Positions 24,008 to 39,000 of a DNA stretch of 64,000 nt are shown piece after piece. The first letter of the stretch is position 1, and every line of letters begins with the position of its first letter. The notes under the pieces are model-generated. The model saw only the letters and a program-made list of their open reading frames with translations. It was not told the origin of the DNA and did not search any database. The position numbers were made by a program, and so were the translations under genes. Source of the stretch: Echinarachnius parma (Eukaryota; Echinodermata; Echinoidea; Clypeasteroida; Echinarachniidae); contig JBAMJV010000848.1 of the NCBI GenBank assembly GCA_037951105.1, positions 1-64,000 of the forward strand, given 5' to 3'.

Positions 24008-27000
24008 GTTTTTTTTTTTTTTTTGCTGTGAAAGTTGGGGGTGCGTTTTATACACGGGTGCGTCTTATACACGGAATTTTACGGTATTTGAGATTAGCAT
24101 TCATGTCATAAATTTTGAACTATTATCACAGATCACTATTAAACTTAGTAGTTCATGAATTAACCTAGCTAGTACTATACTCTGTCATGCTAACTTGTGA
24201 TGATCATGATCATAATCAAAACTATGATTATAATCATAATCAAATGTTCATCATTATAATCAAAACTTTGTCATCAACTTCTTCTTCCTCATCACAATCC
24301 AATCATCAACTATATCTCCACCATCACCCTTATCATTAACCTAAAAAACACTATTTATTATCATGTCTTTATGAACCTTATTTAAACATGAAAGGGAGCT
24401 CACTGAGAAATGAGATCATAACATCTACACTACTCATGTATACTAGCTACTACAACACTGAACTTTAGTGTCTTGCTGTAACTTTCACAAGTTCCTTTTA
24501 CGGCTATTTAAAGAATATTCAAGGTCTTGGCAATTAGCATTTCAGTAATCAAAGAGAATATCTCTCTAAAAACGATGAAAGAGTACAGGATAAACCATGC
24601 ATACTTTTTGCATGCCCGTGTACCTGCATATGATATTGTATAAACGTACACTTGTCTACTGCAATTATGCTGAAGTGAGGCAACGCACTTTCGCAACTGA
24701 AACAATGGGCATCTGTCACTTATTTTCATTTCTGACTTCATATGATTTCATTTTTTCATATCTTGGCAGTCGTCCACTTGTACGCTTTTCATTTCTAACT
24801 GTACGTATGGGATATATGTAATGTGAAATACAGGACCAGCACGTTCTAGGGAATTTTGTCCCGTTTTGAAACCACATGTTACAGAAAACCACATATTTTT
24901 TGATGCTTTTTTGTTTGGTTTTGTAGATGACTAACATCACATGTCAAAACATGTTGGGAAAACTGACAAACAATGTATTTTGAGTATGGCGTATGGTTGA
25001 TCTTGGCACACAAACTGCTCATTTTTGTTGTACAATTATGCATAATCCCATTTTCCAGAAAACATGTATTACATGTATCATCTAATGTGAAATCTTGCTG
25101 AAACTAATAAACCTGACCTATATTTCATTATTTCATCAATTATTGGCATAGTACCCTTTCACACCAATTTTGCCACATCCTAGAGAGGTTTTGATTCTTC
25201 TTGTTTGTAACTTTGAATATTTTTCATTTTTGAAATTAATATTATACCTACTTCCACTTCGTTAGCATTTTAAAATGAAAATTATACCTCCAGCCACTTC
25301 GTTGGCAGAGGCCATAACATTAACAATCCTATAGTTTTAAACCCAGACACCATGCCATGCTAGTCCAAATTTTCAACAATTTCTTTCCTTTCCATAGTAA
25401 ATGCTGTAACAAATGAAGACAATATAAATGGTTTTGATACCCTACATTTTCCCATATTCTGGTATTCAGATTACATTCCAGTTACCAAATAGCTTCCGAG
25501 ATCCAGTCATTCTCATAGAGATTAATACATAAAATATGAGGTTCTCGGAAGCTCAGGGTTAAAGGGAATCGAGTGCTAGCTAATGAAAAGTGGCATCACG
25601 TGTGACCCTGTGTCCGAAGAACAGCAGAGGACCCAGACATTGCGCCATGCCAGTCTAATTAGGCCTGATCAAAGGCAGACCAAGGGTGCTCCCGGGGTAA
25701 CCCCTTAACTCCCCTAGACCATCAGGGTGAATTAGTCTGGGATTAGACCCGACATGTTCTAGCGTTAGTCATCCAATCAGCGAGAGACCGATGCATCATC
25801 CATTCCACGAAGGTCTGCATAGGCACGCAAGACGAATCTACAAATGGACAACGTTTTCCTTCAGAAAAAATGCCTGACATAATTTGTTTGAGAGTAATTA
25901 TTTTAGGGAGTAGCATTTTTTTCGGGGAAAGTACTCATTTTTTGTGAGGATCAGCGCACAAGGATTGCTTTAAATAAGTAACCTTACTTGATGACCAGGT
26001 CTATTATATGGACAATGCATGTTATGCCTAAACCAAATAGTTCAGGACAGGTTATAAGAACTTGGTTTGCTGTATGAATTTATCTCATAGTTCAGTTCAT
26101 GCATTCATACATGAGCATTTTTATGCCCATCCTGCAAGCATTTGTGTGAGTATGTGTTTGGGGTGTGTATACCCATTATACACTTGAATACTGTACTGGC
26201 ATGTGCGGATAATTGTACGTCTTTGCGCAAGATCACTTCATAATGATGAATGGGGGGGGGGGGGGGGGGTGTTGCATAAAGAGTTGCGATCAATCGCAAC
26301 TCTGTAAATGCACTCAAATGGGCAACTCTGATTGGCTATAGTGCACATATTTTCTGACTTGCGTTTAATCGCAACTCTTTATGCAACACCCCCCCCCCCC
26401 CCCCAGGTCTCTCCCTTATGACAGGGAAACGTATGTCAATTTTTTTGTTGCTGTTAAACACATGTTTGTATATGTGTATTTTATGTGTGTTTGTTGTTAA
26501 TATTTGATGACTTATTAATTTAAACATCACATTAAATCATAACAGGTAACATTTCTAATGAAATAATTTGTTTATTTGAATATTCAACTATTATATAGGA
26601 CTCTGCATCTTATGCTTATGGAGTATAAGGATTCAAATCTATGAAGTCCTATACAAAATATTTAACATTACAAGTTGATATCTAAAACAATTGGGATATC
26701 AACAAATGCACACTTCACATTAGAAGACACACAATATCTAACGGAAAGGGTATGTGAAGTAAGGATTATTAGTAAAAAAAATCCAAAGGGCAAACAAAGA
26801 AATTATGTATCTGATTGTTCATGATTGAGGGAAAACTTTCCATATGATATGTGTCTGACTCATTGATTTTTTTAGACTGGGATAAATCTAGCACAGAGCT
26901 AGGACAGCAGCAAGAATTCTTCATGGATACATGGGTTTACGTTTAACTGGGAAGGAAGAACGGAAATCTGTTCAAGGGATATTACGCATGGGGAAGAAAT

Positions 27001-30000
27001 GTTTTAAATTGTGTCAATTGTGAAGTTCATTGACACTGTGTTTGGAGGAGGATATACGTTTGTTGCAGGCATTGTCCATTCCCAGCAAAATTCACCCATG
27101 AAGAATAGTTCCACTTTGTTTGTTTGATTATGCTTGTTGCTTTAATACTGCCCTTACTTCTTCCTTTTCTGTTAATTCTTTACCCAATTATACTGTTACT
27201 GTTACAAATGTCATGTAAATGTAATTTACTATAAGATAAATGATACTATTATTTAAAGGTAAAGAACTGTTTGGGAAACTCCTTCAAAATCTGTGAATTT
27301 TTTTTTTTAATCAGACCAAAGAAATGGAGCATGCATCACGTTTATGTACAGGCTTATCTAGGCATACAGACTTTGGGATGTTGGTACAATATCAGTGGTG
27401 CGGTAATGTTTGCATGAAACTTTTATCTTACTTCTCTGCATTCAGCAATTTTTAGGTTCTGATTTGTCCACGGATCTAAACCTTTTCTTTATATTTCAAG
27501 AATGTTAACCATTTAGTTGGGCATATACATTGTACTGGTTTATCTGTAACGTTTCCAATCCTCCTATTTAGCTTCAAGGGGTACTACTCTATCAATGCCA
27601 ATATTCTCTTGCACGAAACCAAACTTCCTGCCTAAAAGCACAATTACAATCTCAATAAAAAATATTGCTTGAGCCAAGTAGGTCACATAACCTTTTAAAT
27701 TAAATGTTTCCTTGACTTTATCCTTCATAAGGATAAAGGCTCTAATATCCCCCCCCCCTCTCTCTCTCTCTGTCTCTTTATTTATTTATTGCTTTGCCAT
27801 AAACTATATTATTTATCATAATGTATAATTGAGTTTCCATCATAACCATCTTTGAAAAAAGGGTTTTCAATATGGTTTACAAACACATGAAGTTGCAAAA
27901 GTACTATTGAATGGTATGAGCCATGGTAGTACAAATTCGTAATAACTTTTTCCCATCTTCATATAATTGTTGTATTACTTGCATACATCTGTGGCAGATA
28001 ATCATTTATAATGCCAAGAACAAATGAAATATATACCTACACTTACAAGCAATCAAGATAAAAAGAGTTAAATTAGCCAAATTTGTTTTAGTGAAGAAAA
28101 TACTGCTGAAAAATGCTTATCTACTAAAAAATCACCAAAGTCTTCATGTAGTAACTGTCATTTCTGCCCTGACAAAGATCCTTCTAGGATTGAAAGCTAT
28201 AGGCTTCATACGACTCTCAACTTATGATTTTAGTATAAATATGAGTATAATTCTATGTAGACCCCAGCCCAGGTATTATCTGGACCAGTTCTGAACAGGT
28301 CAGCATCTCTCAGCTGCCTCGCTACACTTCAAGTTATATGATACCTTCCTGATTGGCTGCAATTTCTACTTTCAAATCCAAATTGGCAACACGTTTATGT
28401 GTGAGATATATATTATATTACAACTTAGGAAGAGGATATCTATACGTGAAATTAAATATTTATAGTTTTATGAAATACATTGCCCTTTAAAGAAAAGTTA
28501 TTTAAAGGAAATGCAAGTCAAAATGTAATACCTCCCTCCCTTGCTTGCATTTTACTTTCACAACCCAACCATTACCACATTTACACGTATCGCTTTTTAA
28601 AATCTTAGATAATTTTATATCATGATAATTCTCCCGAAAACTATTGTAGTACAAGACCATTATATTACATACATGCGCATAATATAATGCCTGATTTGCG
28701 ATTTGTCCTCTGAAAATTGTTACGTTAGTATGTTTAAAACTTCTCAGCATCTGTATTTAGTTTGGCATTAGCCAGAATAATGTTTCTAAAGAAAAACAGC
28801 AATATCAAAATTGTCCATAAAGTAAACAAAAGATATTTTTGACAAGAAACCCGGCTGTCTGATATTCCCAAAGTACACACTGTCAGCAACAATCAGACTC
28901 ATGTGAAGAGGACGGGAAGTAAGATAAACTGTCAAAGGCTCTCCACACACAGAAAAGTGTCGATGTTATCAACAAAAGCCTTCTATCTCGGCAAAAGTAC
29001 ACTGTGATCTGGACACATTGAACGCATTCAGAACTGAAAGTGAATTATAATTATCAAAATCAAATAGTCTCGATATGATTAAAGAAGAAGCTGGGGTGAA
29101 TATTGTTCAGACCATTGCATTTACGGGAACACACTAAAAACATGCACATGATCAAAAGAACTGAACCTTTTTTTCTTTATTACTGTCCTCTTTTTTTCAT
29201 GAACCAACTATAAACAATGGCAGACTGATTAATACTACTGGATAACTTTGTATCAATGTGATGAAAAACAGAAGTTGGCATCCAGATCAGGATGCGTGAA
29301 TAGGACTTAGAAGTCACTTTCAGTCCAGTTAGTTTATTAATAAGATGTTTAAAGAGATGTGTAGGAATTAGCTGAATTAATGACAGAAATAGGCTACTCA
29401 CAATATTCTTAGCGAGAAGAGACCAACAAAGGCACCTGAAGGGATGCAGCTGATGCGGTTATAGCTCAGGATCCTACAAGAAAAACAATAAATAAATGAA
29501 TGATGAATACAAATGCAATTACAATAAAAACATGTTTATAAACAAATACAGAAACATGAACACAATTTTTTTCCAGAATGAGTAAACACATACAACTTTT
29601 TTTTTTACCAAAAAGGATGATGGAAATAAGGAAATCAGTGAGTTGTCTTTCCTATCAAAATATATTTGAAGAAAAAAAACATATCATATTGAGTTGAAGC
29701 CATCAACATTCAAGTCCATTTTCACTGATACATTGTAAACTTAATAGATTTAATCTGTTCATAAATATATCCAGACAAAGAACGATTCTTAATCTTTCCC
29801 ATAACCATAGCATTAACATGTCAATGCTATTTTACAGTGAAAACTTCTATTAGGTTTGAAGGGTTATTGTAGATTGTAGCGCTTCTGAAACTGATACCCG
29901 GCCGCAAGACAAGAAACACAATTATTTTCAGGGAAGCCCTTAAACTGGAAAGGTTAATTCTGTGAATAGAGGATAACAGCAGTATATGTTTTTAATACAG

Positions 30001-33000
30001 ACCAAGAAAAATGCTATGACAGTAAAAATTCTGCCAAGAGAAAAAACAAAACGAGGGGGAATAGTATATTTAGAACAGAATTAAGTAAACCTTTTTAGAA
30101 TAAAAGAGGTTGCAAAATAAAGTGAAGAGGGGTTAATGTTGTTATAATCCCCCTACAGACTGACAACAGAAATTTAATTCTCCTGAAAGAAGTTTATTCT
30201 GTCAAGATATAAGACATCTAGAGGGGAGTACGGTGTGGGGGGGGGGGGGGATATACAGTATGCCTACATATTACATAGTCTAATTAAAACCCTCTTCTTC
30301 TCATAACAATAATTTTGTTAAATGTAAAAAAATGAGGTGGGAGAAAACTATCAAATTCATTAAACATCTTCTAGTTTAAAACCACCTTAGTCTAAAAAAA
30401 AATAAAAATAAATAAACAGCAAGATTACAATAAATTAATAGGCAGGGAGAGAGAGAAAGAAGAAGAAGAAGAAGTAGCAAAAGACGCAATGCACTCTTGC
30501 TGTTAATTACTCTGTTCACCCTCTCACGTGCGTTAGGGAAATCCCCTTCCTCCGGTGCTGCCACCCTCGGAGGGGGGTAAGGAGCTGATTATCTCTTCAG
30601 TCGACACCTCCCAAGAGGTGGTATTATAGTTTGCCATACCCGGGTAAAAACTGGAAGCAATGTCTGCATTCAGTTATCTTATCCCCTCCCCTTTTCCCCT
30701 CATTTAGATGTTGCATCGCTAAGATAAAAAAATTACCAAATGCCTGGATAAATATCTTGTTTCTACCATTTTTTGTTATAGTAGTATTGCCAACAAATAA
30801 TACAACTGCCAACTGAAAAGGCATTTGGGTATTAAATGATTTCGATTGAATCTTTCTTCTTTATGAGAACAATTTCTTATGCCTTCAACATGTTTAAGAT
30901 GCTGCTACATCACATATTTTTGCATGAGCTTGTTTAACATATGCAAGGATTGTGAAAAAGGGTTGTGCATGATGAAATAGATATCAATAAAAGCATGCAG
31001 CACAGAAGGCTAGAAAAAAAGGAAAATAATGATAAAAATTACATGGAGTCAAAGATATTAAAAGTAGTCTGAAGCTGAAAAAGGGTGATCGTATTTAAAA
31101 AAGTTCCATAAAAAAAGAATTCCTAATAAAATCAGTACCGGATATAGTAGCTCAGAGGTAAAGAGGTCCATCACATGAGGACCAGCAGGCTGTGGGTTCA
31201 AGCCCCAGATGGAACATACCAAAGACTGGTACCTGCTGCCTTCTAGCGACAGGTGCGCGGCATTAATACCCTTAGGGTCAAACGCAGGTGGCTACCAGAG
31301 AATAAGCTGGCCCACTTCTGTAGCTTTCACTACTCATAGAAGTTATGTGGCCTCGGGGCTATCAAAATGGAGAAGGGCACCGCCCGATAATCCCAAAGGC
31401 ATGGGAAGAATTAGCATCGATTAGAGAAGATTATTTTTTGTTCAGGGGGTGACTAATTATCTCATCCACACTGCCCCCCCCCCCCAATAAAAAGAAATTC
31501 CTGCAAGTCAATGCCCATGCTTATAGTAGATGCATTGCCTCAGTTCTAACAAAATGGATAGAAGCACTGCTCAACAAGTCTAAATGCAAGGGAATTTAAT
31601 GATTTTACTATATATACTCACAGGGTTGATAGACTGGTCATGTTGGCGAAGGCATCATCTGGCAACATGGCAATATGGTTCATACTCAGGTCTCTGTCAT
31701 AAACAAAAAAGATAGAAATAATAGAAAATCAACATGAACTCTGATTTGTACATGTCTACATTCCAGGTGTCTCAAATACATTTGTTTGCTTGATTAAGAT
31801 TATTGCATATATTAATGCAGTGGTGAACCAAAATGTGAAACATTATGTTACATCTTTTCATTGGCTTGACCATGTGTTTTTTTGTGTGTGTATGTGTGCG
31901 TGTGTGTGGGTGGCTGTGTGTGTGTGATTGTTTGTGTATACAATTATGTGTATGTTATGTCAAACAATATCTTGCAGCTATGGTCCATCAAAACACACAG
32001 TAAACTTGGTAAAAGAACAAGAGAAAACAGAAACATTAAAAATAATACTGACATTGCAAGTCCCTCCCTTATGACAGGGTTTCTGAATTACTTTTAATTC
32101 TACAATTTTGAGTGCCTGCATGTGTGTGTGTGTGTGTGAGTGTGTGTGTGTGTTGTGCATGTGTGTCAGTGCCTCCATAATTGTGCGTGCTAGAGAAAAT
32201 TACAAAATTAAAATGGCTTTTTTAACCATCTATACAATTTCAGCCATATTTCATCAGAACTTCTATAAAAATGCCGGAAGTCACAACGAGACATCGTCAT
32301 AATTTGCGCTACAGGGAAAAGTAAAAATTAATCATGGAAACAAAGTTAATAGCGATGGCTCCTTTTCTTTACGGATTCAGGAAGTGATGTTGTCATCAAT
32401 ATATATTTAATAAAGGAAATACTTATCATATTCTTTAGCCCTAATTGAATAAGATAAGATTACCTGTCAGTGCCAGAGGGGAGGAAATCAACATTAAGAC
32501 ATCAGATTCAATTAACTTTGCAAATTTCTTGACAACTAAAGTTTGCTATAAATATAAGTAATACTTGGAAGGTGGACCAATGTTTATGAGTGACTGAATG
32601 ATATCCCAGGAAGTTTAGTCACTTTCGGCTGATTCGCTTGGAAACTTACAATTTTATGGCGGAAGGATATCACAGTGGGTGAAGAAATATAATCTTTAGA
32701 ATATATCATAGTTAAATCAATCAAATTATATATATATAATTTAAAGGTAAAGGGTTGGATGTGATACACTGTGATACACAAATATTGTACCAAATAGTTT
32801 CCAATATTCCAAGAAACAATCTAGATACGAAACAGAAATGAATTTCTGTGAAATCTGTGAAATACAAATTGACCAATGCAATTAAAGGGTACCACCGGGC
32901 ATTATAAAACCAATGCTTAGTTGTTTTGGTACTATAATTGAATATCAAACATACTCTCATGGGGTCTGATACAATTAATAACTACGACCTACGGAACCAC

Positions 33001-36000
33001 GGCTATTTAGTGGTTCGCGCGCGTGACTTTTGTTTGCACGACCGCTCAATCAATACGCGTATGTTATACGGTAGTATGTGCGATTTATCGCATAGCCCAT
33101 GCAATAGTTAGTATCGTATGGCATGCAGGCAATACGCCCGTGTGTGCTCGCACTTTGATGTACACACTACAACGGCAGTGTTGGAGTCATGCCCAGCGCT
33201 ATATAGCCACCGCACCATGCATAATACAATGTAGGTTACTCTGAATGCATGCAATATATAGTACAGTGCTTGTATAGCGCTACGTGTATACGGGATAGAT
33301 GCTGTTTCTGAACGGCAAGTTGATTTTTTATTCGCTGCACTGCCCACAAGCGAATTTCGAGATTTTCTCGTCTCTGCTTGCTGTGATATTTCGCAGTTGC
33401 TTCCAATAAGAGGATCGTTAAGTGATATCGTAATCGGAACTGCGCTGACAGAATGATTGATGGGTGATATTAAAAATGATTCTCTGGCGATGTAGAAATA
33501 CTTTCAGGATCACAGACTTGTTTCGTATGTCTTTGATGTAAGAGAGCTAAATCTCTGTCTGGTGGTACCCTTTAAGCTAATCGGACATAATTCATCCTTA
33601 ACCCATTCAAGACAATTTGAGTTGGGTATAACATGCATTTGCCATTGTCCCCAGTCCACATTTTGTTTGCGGCCCAGTCCTGAACGGGTTAAAATGTTGT
33701 AAAGACCTTTGATGGGGAGAAGTAGTGACTTACAGTGTGTGAAGACTCTTCAAGGTGTTCAGTCTCTCAGGAATTGTGATCATTTGGTTGGAGTCCAAAT
33801 ACCTAAGGAGAATAAAGAAAGATCCATAATTATATTAAGATTACAATCATTTCATGAATTTAAACCTAAATAGGGTAGTATGCTTTTAAAAAAGCATACT
33901 ATCCATGTATCCTTGGAATCAATTATTAAAAACAATATAAGGAAGAAAAATATGCCTCATAAATGCATGGAAAGATTCGTCACTAGTGGTTTCTTAGGAG
34001 AGTTCCAATCTAACTAAGATCAATAAAACATCGCAAATACTAGTGAAAATTATGTTGCAACATGAAAGGCCATTGGATCATGCAGTGGTGAAAATGTTAA
34101 CTATCAAATTTCTGTGTGAAAACATTCTGTATCATATGATATCACATGATTCATGTGTACATAACAAAGGAAACTATAAATGAGTATTTCAATTACATTT
34201 TATCCCGTTCCCTTCGAAATCTTGATAGTCCCAATAGGCAAGAGGTTAACCCATGGGAGAAAATGTTATATTGGTACAAAAATGCATTATCAATAGACCA
34301 CAGCCCAAGTGGTTTCGGGACCAGTCCTCATTTGGGTTAGCAGGATAGGCTAATAACAAATAGGAAAATAACTAGCAAGTGAAAATTGTGATTAACAAAT
34401 TCAACTTCAACTATTGTGAACGTTACTGATGGTTCCAACATAAAATTAAATAAACGCAACTTACAACTCGGTTGCACCAGACGGGATGTTGCGGGGTGGC
34501 AGGGTGAGCTCCTTGCGGCTGCAACGTACGATGGTGCCGCTGCACGCACACTCTCTCGGGCAGGCCAATGAGGGCAGGCAACTGTTGTGGTCATTGCCTA
34601 GTGTAAGATATCATAAGAAAGAAAAAGAAATAAATTGTCATTACCAAAACATACACATTACAAAAACATACACATTATAAAAACAATACAATTTTACACA
34701 ATACAGTAAAAAGGAGTTATTTTGAAAGTGTTAACAAGAAAAGGAGGAGGATGTGTGTTGATATGGATAATAATTATCTCTAATAAAATATACCAAATTT
34801 ACCTTCAGTTCATAAAATTGAAAATTTGTCATTTAATCACCCTTTTACAATATATCATACTCTATTTTTGTACAATAAATTATAATAATTAAAACTCCTT
34901 CAATATTGTTGAGTATAACATTTTCAGAGTCATTCAACTTGACAGTGTCTGTCTCGCGTATAATTTTGGATGACATTTTGTGCAAGAAAAAGATTAAATC
35001 ATAACTGGTACGTGCTGCATATTGAGTGAATCTCCTGTGTCGCAACACGTATGGTGAACAACAAAATGTTAGAACATTTGCATTGTCTGAGACTTATTCT
35101 TCGACTCAATTGCAACTAAATCCCTCGGAAATGCGATCAAGATCTGGCTAAACTCTCCCAACTTGGGACTAAACATTGCCAACACATGTCTCGTATACAG
35201 TGTCTCGAGTACAGCAGGATTCAATATGCTCCCCCTTTGCAAGGCTTTACATACAAGAAGTAACTCGTTCATTCTTAAACAAAGACATTCACACCAAGAT
35301 AACATTATGATTCACCACAGCCCATATTCATAAAACATTGCTAGCTTAATTTCATTTGGGCTATTTTGGAGTTTAGGGATAAATATGCAACAAGAAGTCT
35401 TTCCAGCTGCCAACCAGGATTAACTTAGAAGCTAAAAAAAAGGCTTGACCAGAAAACACTAGTCGGGTTACGAAAAAAACATCTTGCTTGTAACTTTAAA
35501 CCTATCATTAAAAAAGACTTAGCATGAAACTAGACTAGTGGGGTCGTATAGATTCAGGCCCCGGGTTCCTGCAAGCAAAGAGTTCAATGGTACGCCAGGA
35601 TTTCAACATATTCCCTTCCGATACGCCCTGCATTTGATTTCAGCGAAGCATGCTGGCAGGATGGTGCATGACCCGACACGAACCGCAATCCCGTCCACAA
35701 AACGCCCCTCAAGAGGAGATGAGTAACGATCGTAATAGTCAAGGTATGTGAAAAACTAACTAGTATTATGCTATCTCATTGCAAAGCAATTTGTAACCGA
35801 TTGAGTGCAATTCCATTTTCTAAACTTGTATGTTTCCCCTCAGACCTCAGCCCACTATATGTCCAAATGGGTTAAGATAATTACTGCAATGTTATTGGTT
35901 TTGGTTTTTATAAACCCCTCCCCCATTTCACTCTGCAAGGGAAATACAGACAAGAGAAAAACATACAGTGAGACAAAAATAATTAGACATTAAAAGAGTG

Positions 36001-39000
36001 GTAAACTGATAGTCTGTTACAGTCATAGACAAACGCAAGGACATGTAACTTCGCAGTCTGGAATTAATTTCATGGTGTCTGGCAAAATGTAACCAAATAT
36101 TCGACCAAAGTGCCAATATGTCATAGTAAGGTTCTAAATGTCATCAGAGGCCATAGGACAATCAAAGAAATGTGATTAAAAACAATCAAAAACTTGAATC
36201 CAATATGGTTGTTATATAATGAACTTTTTATTGTGTGAATAGGATTGCAGTGGGGTTCTCAACTGATCTTTTTTCATTGAATGGCTCATGTTTCATTCAA
36301 AGGCACAATTCAAAAGTAGGCTTCATTGAAGAGAACATATTCATTGAATGGCCCTTACCTTCACATGTGAACTGCTCCTTGTGCAAGGTGTGAATGGGTT
36401 GTCCTGCAGTGCAATGGGTTCCTGGCAGCGGGGTTCTCAACTAATATTTATTCATTGAATGGCTCATGTTTCATTCAAAGGCACAATTAAAAAGTAGACT
36501 TCATTGAAGAGAACATATTCATTGAATGGCCCTTACCTTCACATGTGAACTGCTCCTTGTGCAAGGTGTGAATGGGTTGTCCTGCAGTGCAATGGGTTCC
36601 TGGCAGCGGGGTTCTCAACTAATATTTATTCATTGAATGGATCATGCTTCATTGAAGAGAACATATCCATTGAATCCCCCTTACCTTCACATGTGAACTG
36701 CTCTATGAACGAGATGCAAATGGGGTTGTCATGCAGTGCAATGGGTTCCTGGCAGCGGGGTTCTCAACTAATCTTTATTCATTGAATGGATCATGCTTCA
36801 TCAAAGAGAAAATATTCATTGAATGGCCCTTACCTTCACATGTGAACTGCTCCTATAGCAGGGTGTGAATGGGGTTGTCCTGCAGTGCAATGGGTTCCTG
36901 ACAGTATGGCTCTCAACTAATTCGTATTCATTGAATAGATCATGCTTCACTGAAGAGAACATATTCATTGAATGGCCCTTACCTTCACATGTGAATTGCT
37001 CCCTTAGCAGAGTGTGAATAGGAGTGTCTTGGAGTATAGTTGGTTCCTGGCAGCGGGGTTCTCCAGTGTTGATGTTTCTGGCGACCAGGTACTCCGGCAG
37101 CCATGACAAGTGGCAGTTGCAGTTCAGTGGATTGCCAAGAAGGTTTCTGTTTGTTATTTGGAGTTGAATTATTTAACATTAATTTGTTGTTTTGAAGGAT
37201 AAATGGGTATTTTCTCTATTTTGTGGCAAGTGAATTATGCAGCCATGTGTCATCAGTGGATTCCCAAACAGGTTTCTGATGAAGTGATTATTATCTTTGA
37301 ATTATGATGTTATTTAGTTGTTTTGAAGGATTAAATTAATATTTTTGTATTATATCTATATTAATTGACAAGGTAATTATGCAGCCACAGCAGGTGGCAG
37401 TTACAGTTTAGTAGATTGCCAAAACGGTTCCCGATGAACAGGATATGAATTTTATGATTGAATATTTGAAACATTGTATATATATTTTAAAGATTGTCAG
37501 ATAATAAAATCTTTATATCTTATCAGCCAATATTTGTAGATAAATTCAACTGCACCTTTCTTGGTGCATTTCTTATTCCTATTCCGATTTTTAACGTAAT
37601 TGACGACTGATTTATATGAGAAATCATAAACAATTCAACTATGCGGGGAAAAGTACTCACAAAGTTGCCAGTTCTTTCATGGAGTCAAATGATCCAGGCA
37701 TGATAGTACTGATGCTGTTGTCATATAACGACCTGAAGAAACAAAAACACAGACGGATAGATAGATGTTTGTTGGTGGTCAAAGTGATAGGAATATTGAT
37801 GAATGAAAACAAAACTTATCCCGTGAAAATAAAAACTAGGTGTGCAATTTAAAGGGATAGTTGAGTTTTGGTATAGAGGGCGCTACACAAAATCAATTTG
37901 TTTGTGAGATAATGAAAAACTGAGTGTCAAATTTGAAAGAGCATTATATTTTAATGACAGAATAAACTTTATTTGATCAAAATCGGTTCAGAAATGGCTG
38001 AAATATGCATAAACATAACCATTTGTAATAAATGTGGGGCCCCACAATTATTAGAGAATTTTGAACCAGCCATTAAAAATGTTTTTAAATGCTTCCTCTT
38101 TTCAAAAATTTACAAAAGAGGTTTTTAAATAGTTGTTGATTATGTCTCTATCGAATCACTATTACAACAAAACATCACATGCACAATATTTAATTTAAAA
38201 TCGATGAAACCAATAAGTTTTGAGAGAGTGCCCTCTTGAGTTTTAACGGCTCTTTTTGAATGATAACAGGCTTTTACTTAGTCGTTTGTAATGTTTTATT
38301 CCTTTCGAGCATGGTGGAGTTTTAAATGTTAGTTTGTAATGTAATGGTGCAGGTTTTGGTTACTAAAATTCAGTTTGACAAAAATTGTACTCTCTTTACC
38401 AAAACTTAAATTTAAATTATTTACTTAGAAATTATAATATTTTATAACATTAACAAGTTGTTACTAAATTAGGAATATATCAAGATTAAAGAACATTGTA
38501 TTTGATATATATGGTAACAATTTTTTTACTAGGAATACAGAAAAAACTACACCTTTGAATTACACAAAGAGAATATAATCACTTCTTTCACAGCACACAC
38601 TTTCCTCGACTGACCCCACTTAACCCAAGATTCCTTCGTTACTTTGGGGATCTTAAAGAGTTCACTGAAACGGTTTCCACACACACCTCCTAATCTTGGG
38701 GGACATCACTGCAGTGTAAAACATTAACACACCACACCACACACATACATTGCATTCACACAGAGCACCTGATGGTGGAATTTATAGCAGAATAACCCAA
38801 ATATTAAACTAAACATTAATACAAATTTAACATTTGCCACACAGGTTAAACTGCATCTTCTACGACTATTGAATAGAGAGAGCGTTTATAGAACAGTTAT
38901 TAAATATTGTGAAGTAAAGGAGAGATGATTTCAAAAGATAGACTCCGACATTTGTAGACAAGTGTGGATGTGAAATGAAGATAGGAGAGAGACAAGGTCT

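Noticed and set aside
31138..31215. A functional tRNA gene
   Set aside because: A and B boxes are present but the acceptor-stem halves do not pair and a SINE-like body follows.
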